Of a stretch of 7,106 bases of DNA, positions 1 through 5,509 are shown piece by piece. The stretch comes from an uncultured Lachnospiraceae bacterium. GTDB taxonomy: Bacteria; Bacillota; Clostridia; Lachnospirales; Lachnospiraceae. Below the pieces are notes generated by a model. That model saw nothing but the letters and a program-made list of their open reading frames with translations. It was not told the origin of the DNA and ran no database searches. The position numbers and the translations under genes are program-made. Positions within the stretch are counted from its first letter, which is position 1, and each line of letters starts with the position of its first letter. The stretch spans positions 1 through 7,106 of the forward strand of contig CAUCWU010000127.1 in assembly GCA_958446555.1 (NCBI GenBank), given 5' to 3'.

Positions 1-6
1 AACCTT

Positions 7-17
7 CTCTCCTTTCT
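7..17 (-). promoter_or_regulatory. Ribosome binding site of a divergent gene off the left edge
   Basis: Read on the minus strand this stretch is AGAAAGGAGAG, a strong Shine-Dalgarno sequence. Its core AAGGAG is at 14-9, leaving eight bases before the window edge, so a start codon is expected just outside the window. I infer a divergently transcribed neighbour, possibly a regulator of this locus, but none of its coding sequence is visible. Confidence 0.6.
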
Positions 18-470
18 TTTTCACTCGTATTTTTTAATTATTTTATACTTTATATAGGTTGCAGAAGAGACATAGAGAAGCTTTGCCTTATTTCGGACTA
101 AAAATTCTTTCGTGACGGAGATATCATAACGTTCATTTCCCATAGAATTTATCCTTTCTGTGCTAAGTGATGGTGATACCTACGAATTGCTCCGCTACTT
201 TGTAGCTCTCGCAATTCTAAAAACATTTGAAGGCATCGTCATACTGCTATGATACCACATTGAAACAGAAAAGTTTATGATAAATTGTTATAAATTTAAA
301 GAATATTGCTGAACAAGATTAATAAATTAAAGAAAGCTAATCGTCAAAATATACGATAAAAAGAAATATAGGAATGAAAAAAGAATCAAAACTGCTGTAA
401 AAATAATAGAGAAAATGTCAAAATTTTAATAAAAACAGCAATATATTGATAAAATAGAACAAGATTCGCG
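18..470. other. AT-rich intergenic region without a recognisable gene
   Basis: No open reading frame with a credible start and ribosome binding site is visible on either strand. The region separates the divergent left-edge gene from the binding-protein operon and must hold the minus-strand promoter, which I could not place convincingly. Apart from the palindromic repeat at 174-217 I see only weak dyads, such as ATCGT at 340-344 with ACGAT at 353-357. The stretch from about 270 to 460 is very A/T-rich, as expected upstream of a strong promoter. A small RNA cannot be excluded, but nothing supports one. Confidence 0.6.
174..217. repeat. Palindromic intergenic repeat, copy 1
   Basis: The first 21 bases (174-194) are an exact reverse complement of 5421-5441. 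The element folds into a two-part hairpin: GAATTGC (184-190) pairs with GCAATTC (211-217), and inside it GCTAC (194-198) pairs with GTAGC (202-206) around a TTT loop. The flank TGATACCTAC (174-183) is also shared with the second copy. Conserved arms and edges with diverged interiors suggest a dispersed REP- or MITE-like palindromic element. Both copies are intergenic, though copy 2 begins within the GH136 stop codon. No transposase is present. Confidence 0.7.
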
Positions 471-477
471 TTGAATC
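463..477. promoter_or_regulatory. Possible operator dyad overlapping the -35 box
   Basis: GATTC (463-467) and GAATC (473-477) form an inverted repeat with a five-base spacer, and the right arm lies inside the -35 hexamer of the promoter at 471-499. A repressor bound here would block RNA polymerase. The arms are short, so chance is a real alternative, and no regulator gene is in view to match it. Confidence 0.3.
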
Positions 478-499
478 ATGCCGATAGAAACGCTATAAT
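471..499 (+). promoter_or_regulatory. Sigma-A promoter of the binding-protein operon
   Basis: TTGAAT at 471-476 is followed after exactly 17 bases by a perfect TATAAT at 494-499. This predicts a transcript start near 506 and a 5' leader of about 42 bases ending in the ribosome binding site. It is the best promoter match in the window and fits strong expression of a solute-binding protein. Confidence 0.8.
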
Positions 500-531
500 A
501 GAGCCATCAGAAAACGAAAAAGCAAAATTTC

Positions 532-540
532 AAAGGAGGA
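532..540 (+). promoter_or_regulatory. Ribosome binding site of the binding protein
   Basis: AAAGGAGGA lies seven bases before the ATG at 548. It is a near-perfect anti-16S complement at good spacing and fixes the start of the binding-protein gene. Confidence 0.85.
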
Positions 541-547
541 ATTTACT

Positions 548-1843
548 ATGAGAAAGAAATTATCAGTGCTTGTACCGGCAGCCGCAATGCTTGCTTATGC
601 ATTTGCAGGAACAACAGGAGCAATGCAGAATGTTTATGCAGCAGATGATGAAGAGACCTTAACTGTTTGGTGTTGGGACCCGACTTTTAATGTATATGCG
701 ATGAAACAGGCAGAGGCGATCTACCAGAAGGATCATCCGAATTTCAAGTTGGATATTCAGGAGAAGGTTTACACCGATATTGAGCAGAGCTTGATCACAG
801 CAGCAGAGGCTGGTACCTATGACACATTGCCAGATATCTTCCTGATGCAGGATTACTCTTTCCATAAGGATGCAACGAACTATCCGGAGATCTTCACAGA
901 TTTGACCGATTCTGGAATTGATTTTTCACAGTTCTCAGCTGGTAAGCTGGCAGATTCTACCGTAGACGGCAAGAACTATGGTGTTCCGTTTGATAACGGC
1001 GCAACCATCATGGCAATTCGCTCTGATATGGTTGAGAAGGCTGGGCTGAAGGTAGAAGACTTCAAGGACACCACATGGTCTGAGTTTATCGAGCTTGCAA
1101 AGAAGGTAGTCGATGCAAATGGCGTTCCGATGCTGACAAGCTCCGGTGGTTCTGAGATTGTAATCGAGATTTTACAGTCTGCAGGTGCATCTCCGATGGA
1201 AGATGGAGAGGTAAAGTTAGTTGATAATAAGGCGCTAAAGGCAGCGATCGAGGTATATAAGCAGTTGATCGATGAGGGTATCATGGTTGATTACACCGAC
1301 TGGGATCAGTATATTGCTTCTATGAATAAGGGAACAGCAGCTGGTGTGATTCAGGGTTGCTGGATTATGTCTTCCATTCAGGCAGCAGAAGATCAATCCG
1401 GTGACTGGGCAATTGTAAATATGCCAGCACTTGATGATGTTGAAGGCGCAACAAACTATGCAAACTGCGGTGGCGCAAGCTGGGCAGTATCCTCGAATTG
1501 CCAGAATACAGAGCTTGCATTTGATTTCTTAAGCTCCACGTTTGGTGCAGATGTTGATTTGTACGATGATTTGTTAGTAAATGCAGGCGCAATCGCAAGT
1601 TATCTGCCAGCAGCAGAGTCCGATATCTACAATGAGACCTCTGATTTCTACGGCGGACAGGCTGTTTATAAGGACATCGTTGAATTCGCAGGACAGGTTC
1701 CGGGAATTGACTATGGTGCATACTACTCAGATATTAGAAGTGCACTGACAGATGCCATCACAAATGTAGTTCAGAACGATGCTGACATTGACGAAGAGAT
1801 TCAGAATGCACAGGATACCGTTGAATTTAACATCAGTGAGTAA
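548..1843 (+). CDS. ABC sugar transporter, extracellular solute-binding protein
   Basis: This 431-residue protein has the length and look of a family 1 solute-binding protein (SBP_bac_1) of a CUT1 carbohydrate importer. Residues 1-31 form a secretion signal: basic MRKK, a hydrophobic stretch, then VYA before the acidic mature start ADDEE, which looks like a signal peptidase I site. No lipobox cysteine is present; the first Cys is residue 42, in the mature domain. The mature N-terminus (LTVWCWDP) is a typical first beta strand, with Trp41 and Trp43. Lysine is encoded almost entirely by AAG, unlike the following permeases, which suggests high expression. It has its own strong promoter and is separated from the permeases by a terminator. 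From the GH136/GH112 context I infer that it binds lacto-N-biose, galacto-N-biose or a larger beta-galactosyl-HexNAc oligosaccharide. The general class is secure; the ligand is not shown by the sequence. Confidence 0.9.
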   Translation: MRKKLSVLVPAAAMLAYAFAGTTGAMQNVYAADDEETLTVWCWDPTFNVYAMKQAEAIYQKDHPNFKLDIQEKVYTDIEQSLITAAEAGTYDTLPDIFLMQDYSFHKDATNYPEIFTDLTDSGIDFSQFSAGKLADSTVDGKNYGVPFDNGATIMAIRSDMVEKAGLKVEDFKDTTWSEFIELAKKVVDANGVPMLTSSGGSEIVIEILQSAGASPMEDGEVKLVDNKALKAAIEVYKQLIDEGIMVDYTDWDQYIASMNKGTAAGVIQGCWIMSSIQAAEDQSGDWAIVNMPALDDVEGATNYANCGGASWAVSSNCQNTELAFDFLSSTFGADVDLYDDLLVNAGAIASYLPAAESDIYNETSDFYGGQAVYKDIVEFAGQVPGIDYGAYYSDIRSALTDAITNVVQNDADIDEEIQNAQDTVEFNISE

Positions 1844-1858
1844 GTGAGAAAAATCTGG

Positions 1859-1893
1859 TACCGGGAATGCATTGCGTTCCCGGTATATTTTTT
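1859..1893 (+). terminator. Intrinsic terminator between binding protein and permeases
   Basis: The 12-bp stem pairs 1859-1870 with 1874-1885 around a three-base ATT loop, with one G-U wobble, and has a GC-rich core (CCGGG/CCCGG). A run of six T follows at 1888-1893. It starts 15 bases after the stop codon of the binding protein. Partial readthrough here would give much more binding protein than permease, a common arrangement in CUT1 operons. Confidence 0.88.
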
Positions 1894-1994
1894 ATAATGC
1901 TAGGGGCGAAAAGTCACAAGCTGATCATGCTTGTATGAAGAAGCGCATGGTCTTGAGATCTGAAAATAGAAAAAAAGAAAGGCATGGTACAAAC
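1893..1994 (+). promoter_or_regulatory. Terminator-permease leader with possible -10 box and small hairpin
   Basis: TATAAT occurs at 1893-1898, directly after the terminator T tract, but the best -35 I can offer is TTGCGT (1872-1877) at a short 15-base spacing inside the hairpin, so promoter activity is doubtful. Further on, ACAAGC (1916-1921) pairs with GCTTGT (1929-1934) around a seven-base loop. The permease frame is open through this whole stretch, but I treat it as leader, not coding. Confidence 0.3.
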
Positions 1995-2885
1995 GTGAAA
2001 AAAGGAAAAGCAAAATTAAGCCTGGAAAAAAAGCATAATCTCACTGGATGGGCTTTTTTGATTCCAGCGGCAGTTCTTATTTTTATCTTTTGCTTTTACC
2101 CGATGGTGCAGGCGCTGATTCTCTCGTTTTCAAAAAAAGGAAACGGTGGTGCAAGTACATTTGTGGGACTGGCAAATTATAAGAGAATATTAAAAGATAA
2201 AACATTCCAACAGTGTCTGTTTAACACGGTATTTTATTTTATCATTCAGGTGCCGATTATGCTAGTGCTCGCATTGGGACTTGCACAGCTGTTAAATAAT
2301 CCAAAGATCAAAGGAAAGAGTATTTTCCGTACACTAATCTTTCTTCCATGTGCAACATCTCTTGTTTCTTATTCAATGATTTTTAAATCATTATTTGCAC
2401 AGGACGGCCTTGTCAACAATGTGATTGCAGCGATTGGACTGACACCGGTAGATTGGTTTCAGAATGCATGGGCAGCCCGTTTTGTCATTGTAATTGCACT
2501 AATTTGGAGATGGACTGGCTATAATATGGTATTTTACTTGGCTGGATTGCAAAATATTGATTATTCAATCTATGAGGCCAGCTACATTGATGGCGCAAGT
2601 CCATTTAAGCAGTTTACAAGAATCACGATTCCACTGCTAAAACCGACCATTCTTCTGACGGCGATCATGTCCACATCTGGAACCTTGCAGCTGTTTGATG
2701 AGTCGGTGAACTTGACAGGTGGTGGACCAGGAAAATCGACGATGACATTGGCTCACTATGTCTACAATATTTCGTTCGTGGAGACACCAAAGTTTAACTA
2801 TGCAGCGGCGATCTCTGTATTTATTCTGGTGAGTGTGGCAATTCTGTCAGCAATTCAGATGAAAGTAGGTGACAAGCGTGACTAA
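1995..2885 (+). CDS. ABC sugar transporter permease 1 (CUT1, MalF/UgpA-like)
   Basis: This integral membrane subunit of a binding-protein-dependent sugar importer has about six hydrophobic segments. The first follows a short basic N-terminus (residues about 18-45, beginning GWAFLIP). The cytoplasmic EAA loop that contacts the ATPase is visible from about residue 194 (EASYIDGASPFKQF, then ITIPLLKP). I choose the GTG at 1995, giving 296 residues, because it yields the usual length and N-terminus, with GAAAGG at 1977-1982 a rather long 12 bases upstream. The frame stays open back to a TTG at 1872, but that start lies inside the terminator hairpin and would add an unusual basic extension; ATG codons at 1935 and 1947 are other options. 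The 3' end overlaps permease 2, implying translational coupling. No ATPase gene is present, so a shared MsmX-type ATPase encoded elsewhere is likely. Confidence 0.88.
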   Translation: MKKGKAKLSLEKKHNLTGWAFLIPAAVLIFIFCFYPMVQALILSFSKKGNGGASTFVGLANYKRILKDKTFQQCLFNTVFYFIIQVPIMLVLALGLAQLLNNPKIKGKSIFRTLIFLPCATSLVSYSMIFKSLFAQDGLVNNVIAAIGLTPVDWFQNAWAARFVIVIALIWRWTGYNMVFYLAGLQNIDYSIYEASYIDGASPFKQFTRITIPLLKPTILLTAIMSTSGTLQLFDESVNLTGGGPGKSTMTLAHYVYNISFVETPKFNYAAAISVFILVSVAILSAIQMKVGDKRD

Positions 2886-3684
2886 GATAAAGACAACGAT
2901 ATCGTATATCATTTTAATTTTAGCAAGTTTCCTATCGGCATTTCCTCTCTATTATATGATATCTGGTGCAACCAATTCTAGTATCGACATCGTAAGAGGA
3001 AGACTGATTCCAGGAATGCATCTGTTAGAGAACTATCAGACATTGATTGAAACTCAAAATTTGGGACTTGCAATGTTTAACTCGTTTCGAAATGCAATTG
3101 TGATCACAGTAGTTTCGCTTCTTGTCTGCTCAATTGCTGGTTACGGATTTGAGATTTACTATGACAAGGGAAAAGATTTGTTGATGAACATTTTGCTTCT
3201 TGCAATGATGCTTCCGTTTGTTGCGATCATGATTCCACTGTTTAAATTGTTTGCCTCATGGAAACTGGTCAATACTTGGATTGCATTGGCACTTCCGTCG
3301 ATCTCCACTCCATTTTTGATTATGATGTTTCGTCAGGCGGCAAGATCATTTCCACATGATATTATCGAGGCTGCAAGACTAGAAGGACTGAGCGAGATCA
3401 AAATTTTCTTTACAATGTTTTTGCCAGTCATGAAGTCAACCTATGGTGCAGCGATGACAGTAACCTTTATGAATGCTTGGAATAATTACTTGTGGCCAAC
3501 AATCATTTTGCAGGACAAAAACGAGATCACAATGCCGATGTTAGTGGCCAATCTGAAGAGTGGTTACAGTGTAGACTATGGAATGTTGATGTTAGGTGTA
3601 CTAATCTGTACACTTCCGACAGCGATCATTTTCCTCTGCCTACAAAAGAGCTTTGCAAATGGAATTGCGGGAGCGGTAAAATAA
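2878..3684 (+). CDS. ABC sugar transporter permease 2 (CUT1, MalG/UgpE-like)
   Basis: This is the second membrane subunit, pairing with the upstream permease to form the pore. It has about 268 residues with roughly six membrane segments, the first at about residues 9-31. The EAA loop begins at residue 164 (EAARLEGLSEIKIFF, then MFLPVMK), matching EAA-x3-G-x9-x2-LP. The N-terminal order of a transmembrane helix followed by an extracellular loop (SGATNSS...) is typical of MalG-type subunits. I prefer the GTG at 2878, with GTAGGTG at 2864-2870 as a weak ribosome binding site; a GTG at 2869 would add three residues. It overlaps the permease 1 stop by eight bases, and its own TAA shares its last A with the ATG of the next gene. 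The transporter class is certain; sugar specificity rests on the neighbouring enzymes. Confidence 0.9.
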   Translation: MTKIKTTISYIILILASFLSAFPLYYMISGATNSSIDIVRGRLIPGMHLLENYQTLIETQNLGLAMFNSFRNAIVITVVSLLVCSIAGYGFEIYYDKGKDLLMNILLLAMMLPFVAIMIPLFKLFASWKLVNTWIALALPSISTPFLIMMFRQAARSFPHDIIEAARLEGLSEIKIFFTMFLPVMKSTYGAAMTVTFMNAWNNYLWPTIILQDKNEITMPMLVANLKSGYSVDYGMLMLGVLICTLPTAIIFLCLQKSFANGIAGAVK

Positions 3685-4049
3685 TGAGAAATGTGTATTG
3701 TTTGAGCGAACAGGAATGGAAAAAGGCAAGGGCAGCACTTGTCTTTGCCAAGAAAGTGGGGCTAATAGAAGAGGATAGCATAGAGGCGCTAGAAGAAAGA
3801 CGAAAAAGAAAAAATGACGAAAACAGAAAAAAAAAGGAGAGTGGCGAACTTTTTTATGGACCAGTTTTCTTTACACCAGCGATGTATCTTCAGTATGAGC
3901 TGACACGCTTTCGTCTAGATTTTGTACAGCCCTGTGAAAAGATTAAAAAGTTGGGCGTTTGCCCTAAATTTACTGACGAAGAAAAGCGCGCCTTTTATGA
4001 ACAATCAAGATTTGTTTGGGCGCTACCATGGCGATCTGTTTTTCTATGA
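3684..4049 (+). CDS. Small helical protein, putative GH136 chaperone subunit, apparently frameshifted
   Basis: The visible product is 121 residues with no signal peptide or membrane segment. It has a predicted helical, very basic middle (residues 39-52, many Lys/Arg) and the distinctive stretch FYGPVFFTPAMYLQYELTRF at 58-77. The start is the ATG in TAATG, overlapping the permease stop, with GGGAG at 3669-3673. Some Clostridial GH136 lacto-N-biosidases need a separate or fused alpha-helical chaperone domain encoded just before the beta-helix; this gene has the right place and character. I recognise no sequence family directly. The last 14 residues (SRFVWALPWRSVFL) look unlike the rest, whereas the +1 frame from about 4003 to 4143 continues naturally as NQDLFGRYHGDLFFYEDVE and then a charged helix (IIEKRLRED). 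Restored, the protein would be about 152-153 residues and overlap the next gene by 50 bases. It may be inactive, or the shift may be a sequencing error. Confidence 0.6.
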   Translation: MRNVYCLSEQEWKKARAALVFAKKVGLIEEDSIEALEERRKRKNDENRKKKESGELFYGPVFFTPAMYLQYELTRFRLDFVQPCEKIKKLGVCPKFTDEEKRAFYEQSRFVWALPWRSVFL

Positions 4050-4143
4050 GGATGTGGAATTGATTATTGAGAAGAGACTGAGGGAGGATGTATATGACAG
4101 ACAAATTCAAGACCTACTATGTCAATCCGACGATTGGAACTGA
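4003..4143 (+). pseudogene. Out-of-frame C-terminal remnant of the helical protein
   Basis: In the frame one base downstream of the 3684 gene, codons from 4003 to the TGA at 4141-4143 encode a coherent charged, helix-forming segment: NQDLFGRYHGDLFFYEDVE followed by LIIEKRLREDVYDRQIQDLL. It follows FYEQ (residues 104-107) of the main frame in a sensible way. Deleting C4002 gives FYE-NQDLF; adding two A after CAA at 4002-4004 gives FYEQNQDLF. No good ribosome binding site or start precedes it, so it is not an independent gene. The last 50 bases overlap the start of the GH136-like gene in another frame. Confidence 0.55.
4081..4087 (+). promoter_or_regulatory. Ribosome binding site deciding the GH136-like start
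   Basis: AGGGAGG directly abuts the ATG at 4088, leaving no spacer, but lies six bases before the in-frame ATG at 4094. The spacing selects 4094 as the start, trimming two residues. Confidence 0.7.
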
Positions 4144-5401
4144 TACAAATGATGGACTTAGCGAGGAGTCTGCATTTGCCAGCCTGTCGGCAGTCAATCA
4201 GTTAACACTCAACCCGGGCGATCGCGTTCTCTTGGCAAATGGATCGGTGTTTCAAAGTCAATTTCTTCAGATTCGAGACAGTGGAACAAAAGAGCATCCA
4301 ATTGAGATTGGAAACTACTCACCGAAAAAAACAAAAGAAGAAGTTCTTCCGTTGATTGCTGCAGAAGGGCAGGGAATTTGGTATCAGGATTATGGAAATC
4401 CATTGGATTCTTTGACTCATACCTATAGGGGATATGTCTCATCGGCAGTTCTTTTATATGATGCAGAATATATTTGGATTCATGATATTGAGATTACAAA
4501 TAGTGCAGAGAAGATGATTGGAGAAGACTACAGTGCACCTTTTAAGATGAATCGAACTGGAGTCGCAGTGGTGGCAAAGGACAAAGGAGTTCGCCACGGG
4601 ATTGTCCTTCAAAATCTTGTAATTCACGATGTACATGGCAATGTTTATGATAAGCATATGAACAATGGCGGCATCTATATGACAGCATTAAAGCCGACAA
4701 ATGAAGAGAGGACAGGCGTTTCTCGCTTTCAGTCGATCACAGTGGAAGGCTGTTTTGTCTGCCGTGTGAGTCGCTGGGGGATTGCTGTTGGCTACACCTA
4801 TGCGCATGAACAGTTTCAGGGGGCAGAGTTACGAAAGGAAGTCTTTCTCTCTTACGGACATGAGGATATCAATATCCGAAATAATTATGTCAAGGAGGCA
4901 GGCGGCGATGGCATCACAGTGATGTATGCGCTAGAACCGATTATCGAGCATAACACAGCAGACAGTGTGGCTTGTGAGATCAATGACCGAATTTATCGGT
5001 ATCCAGAGAATCGAGCAGGAAAGGTCGCAGCTGGAATTTGGCCGTGGAAGTGTAAGAATGCGTATTTTGCTTTTAACGAAGTGGCAGATACCAGACTCAA
5101 TCAGGATGGGATGGCCTATGATTGCGATTCTGGAGATGGAACTGTTTATGAACATAACTATAGCAGACAAAATGAGGGCGGATGCGTGATGTTTTGTCTT
5201 GAGGAGGCCATTCACAATACATTTCGAGAAAATGTTAGTTTTGATGACCTTGGTGGAACAATCAGCCCTTCAGAAAGTCCGGATGCCCTTCTTTCTCACA
5301 ATATCTTTTATAAAAGAGAGGGCGTACCATTTGTGCGAAACCAGATGGGTGGAGGCGTGTATACAGAAGAAGAGGATACGATTATTCAGCTGGATTTATG
5401 A
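4094..5401 (+). CDS. Right-handed beta-helix glycosidase, probable GH136 lacto-N-biosidase catalytic subunit
   Basis: This 435-residue protein begins KTYYVNPTIGTDTNDGLS, the typical opening of secreted-type parallel beta-helix proteins, followed by repeated short strands with Asn/Gly turns across residues about 100-400. GH136 enzymes (LnbX of Bifidobacterium longum; Lnb136 of Roseburia and Eubacterium) cleave lacto-N-tetraose-type chains to release lacto-N-biose and use two Asp seven residues apart. Here DGMAYDCD gives Asp338 and Asp345 with that spacing, near the expected place for a catalytic domain of about 420 residues. Adjacency to a GH112 phosphorylase, an importer and a chaperone-like gene supports the call. 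No signal peptide or anchor is present, so the site of action is unclear: cytoplasmic, or exported by a non-classical route. The alternative is another beta-helix family (polysaccharide lyase, NosD-like, uncharacterised). The fold is well supported; GH136 membership is likely but rests on remembered family features. Confidence 0.75.
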   Translation: MTDKFKTYYVNPTIGTDTNDGLSEESAFASLSAVNQLTLNPGDRVLLANGSVFQSQFLQIRDSGTKEHPIEIGNYSPKKTKEEVLPLIAAEGQGIWYQDYGNPLDSLTHTYRGYVSSAVLLYDAEYIWIHDIEITNSAEKMIGEDYSAPFKMNRTGVAVVAKDKGVRHGIVLQNLVIHDVHGNVYDKHMNNGGIYMTALKPTNEERTGVSRFQSITVEGCFVCRVSRWGIAVGYTYAHEQFQGAELRKEVFLSYGHEDINIRNNYVKEAGGDGITVMYALEPIIEHNTADSVACEINDRIYRYPENRAGKVAAGIWPWKCKNAYFAFNEVADTRLNQDGMAYDCDSGDGTVYEHNYSRQNEGGCVMFCLEEAIHNTFRENVSFDDLGGTISPSESPDALLSHNIFYKREGVPFVRNQMGGGVYTEEEDTIIQLDL

Positions 5402-5441
5402 ATTGTTAAGTTTCCAGCAACGGAGCAATTCGTAGGTATCA
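5400..5441. repeat. Palindromic intergenic repeat, copy 2 (inverted relative to copy 1)
   Basis: Positions 5421-5441 are the exact reverse complement of 174-194. The left arm GAATTG (5400-5405) begins within the GH136-like stop codon and pairs with CAATTC (5426-5431). Aligned with the reverse complement of copy 1, both arms and the GTAGGTATCA flank are kept, while the 20-base interior is diverged and lacks copy 1's inner stem. Confidence 0.7.
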
Positions 5442-5469
5442 GTTGGGAATAAACTAGTTTTGTCCCAAC
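5442..5469 (+). other. Stem-loop in the gap before the GH112 gene
   Basis: GTTGGGA (5442-5448) pairs with TCCCAAC (5463-5469), with AAACTAGTTT (5451-5460), itself a palindrome, in the loop. There is no following T tract, so it is not a standard terminator. It could be an mRNA stability or processing hairpin or a protein-binding dyad; the function is unknown. It directly abuts the palindromic repeat. Confidence 0.45.
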
Positions 5470-5493
5470 ATGATTGAAATGAAAAATACAAAC

Positions 5494-5499
5494 AGGAGG
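5494..5499 (+). promoter_or_regulatory. Ribosome binding site of the GH112 gene
   Basis: AGGAGG lies ten bases before the ATG at 5510. An ATG at 5500 touches the site and opens a different, unrelated frame, so 5510 is the start. Confidence 0.75.
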
Positions 5500-5509
5500 A
5501 TGACAGCAG

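Noticed and set aside
20..120. Minus-strand promoter for the divergent gene
   Set aside because: Several TATAAA-like boxes exist but none has an acceptable -35 at 16-18 bases.
303..444. Nine-base inverted match ATATTGCTG (303-311) and CAGCAATAT (436-444)
   Set aside because: Short, widely spaced and in AT-rich DNA; chance is likely.
659..1721. Antisense frames opposite the binding protein (659-865, 976-1284, 1365-1721)
   Set aside because: Shadows of a strongly supported gene; no ribosome binding sites and unnatural composition.
1872..1994. Upstream TTG extension of permease 1
   Set aside because: The start codon lies within the terminator loop and stem, and the added residues do not resemble a permease N-terminus.
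3827..3835. Run of nine A in the helical protein gene as a slippage site
   Set aside because: The frame after the A run up to about 4004 still reads as real protein, so a shift here would not join the two frames; the change must lie near 4002-4010.
3492..4049. Longer reading frame extending the small helical protein upstream into permease 2
   Set aside because: The extra N-terminal part is out of frame inside the clearly coding permease gene and has low-complexity shadow character; the TAATG start at 3684 with GGGAG upstream is far better.
4931..5435. Overlapping frames within the GH136-like gene on both strands
   Set aside because: They overlap a gene with clear fold and motifs and have no start signals of their own.
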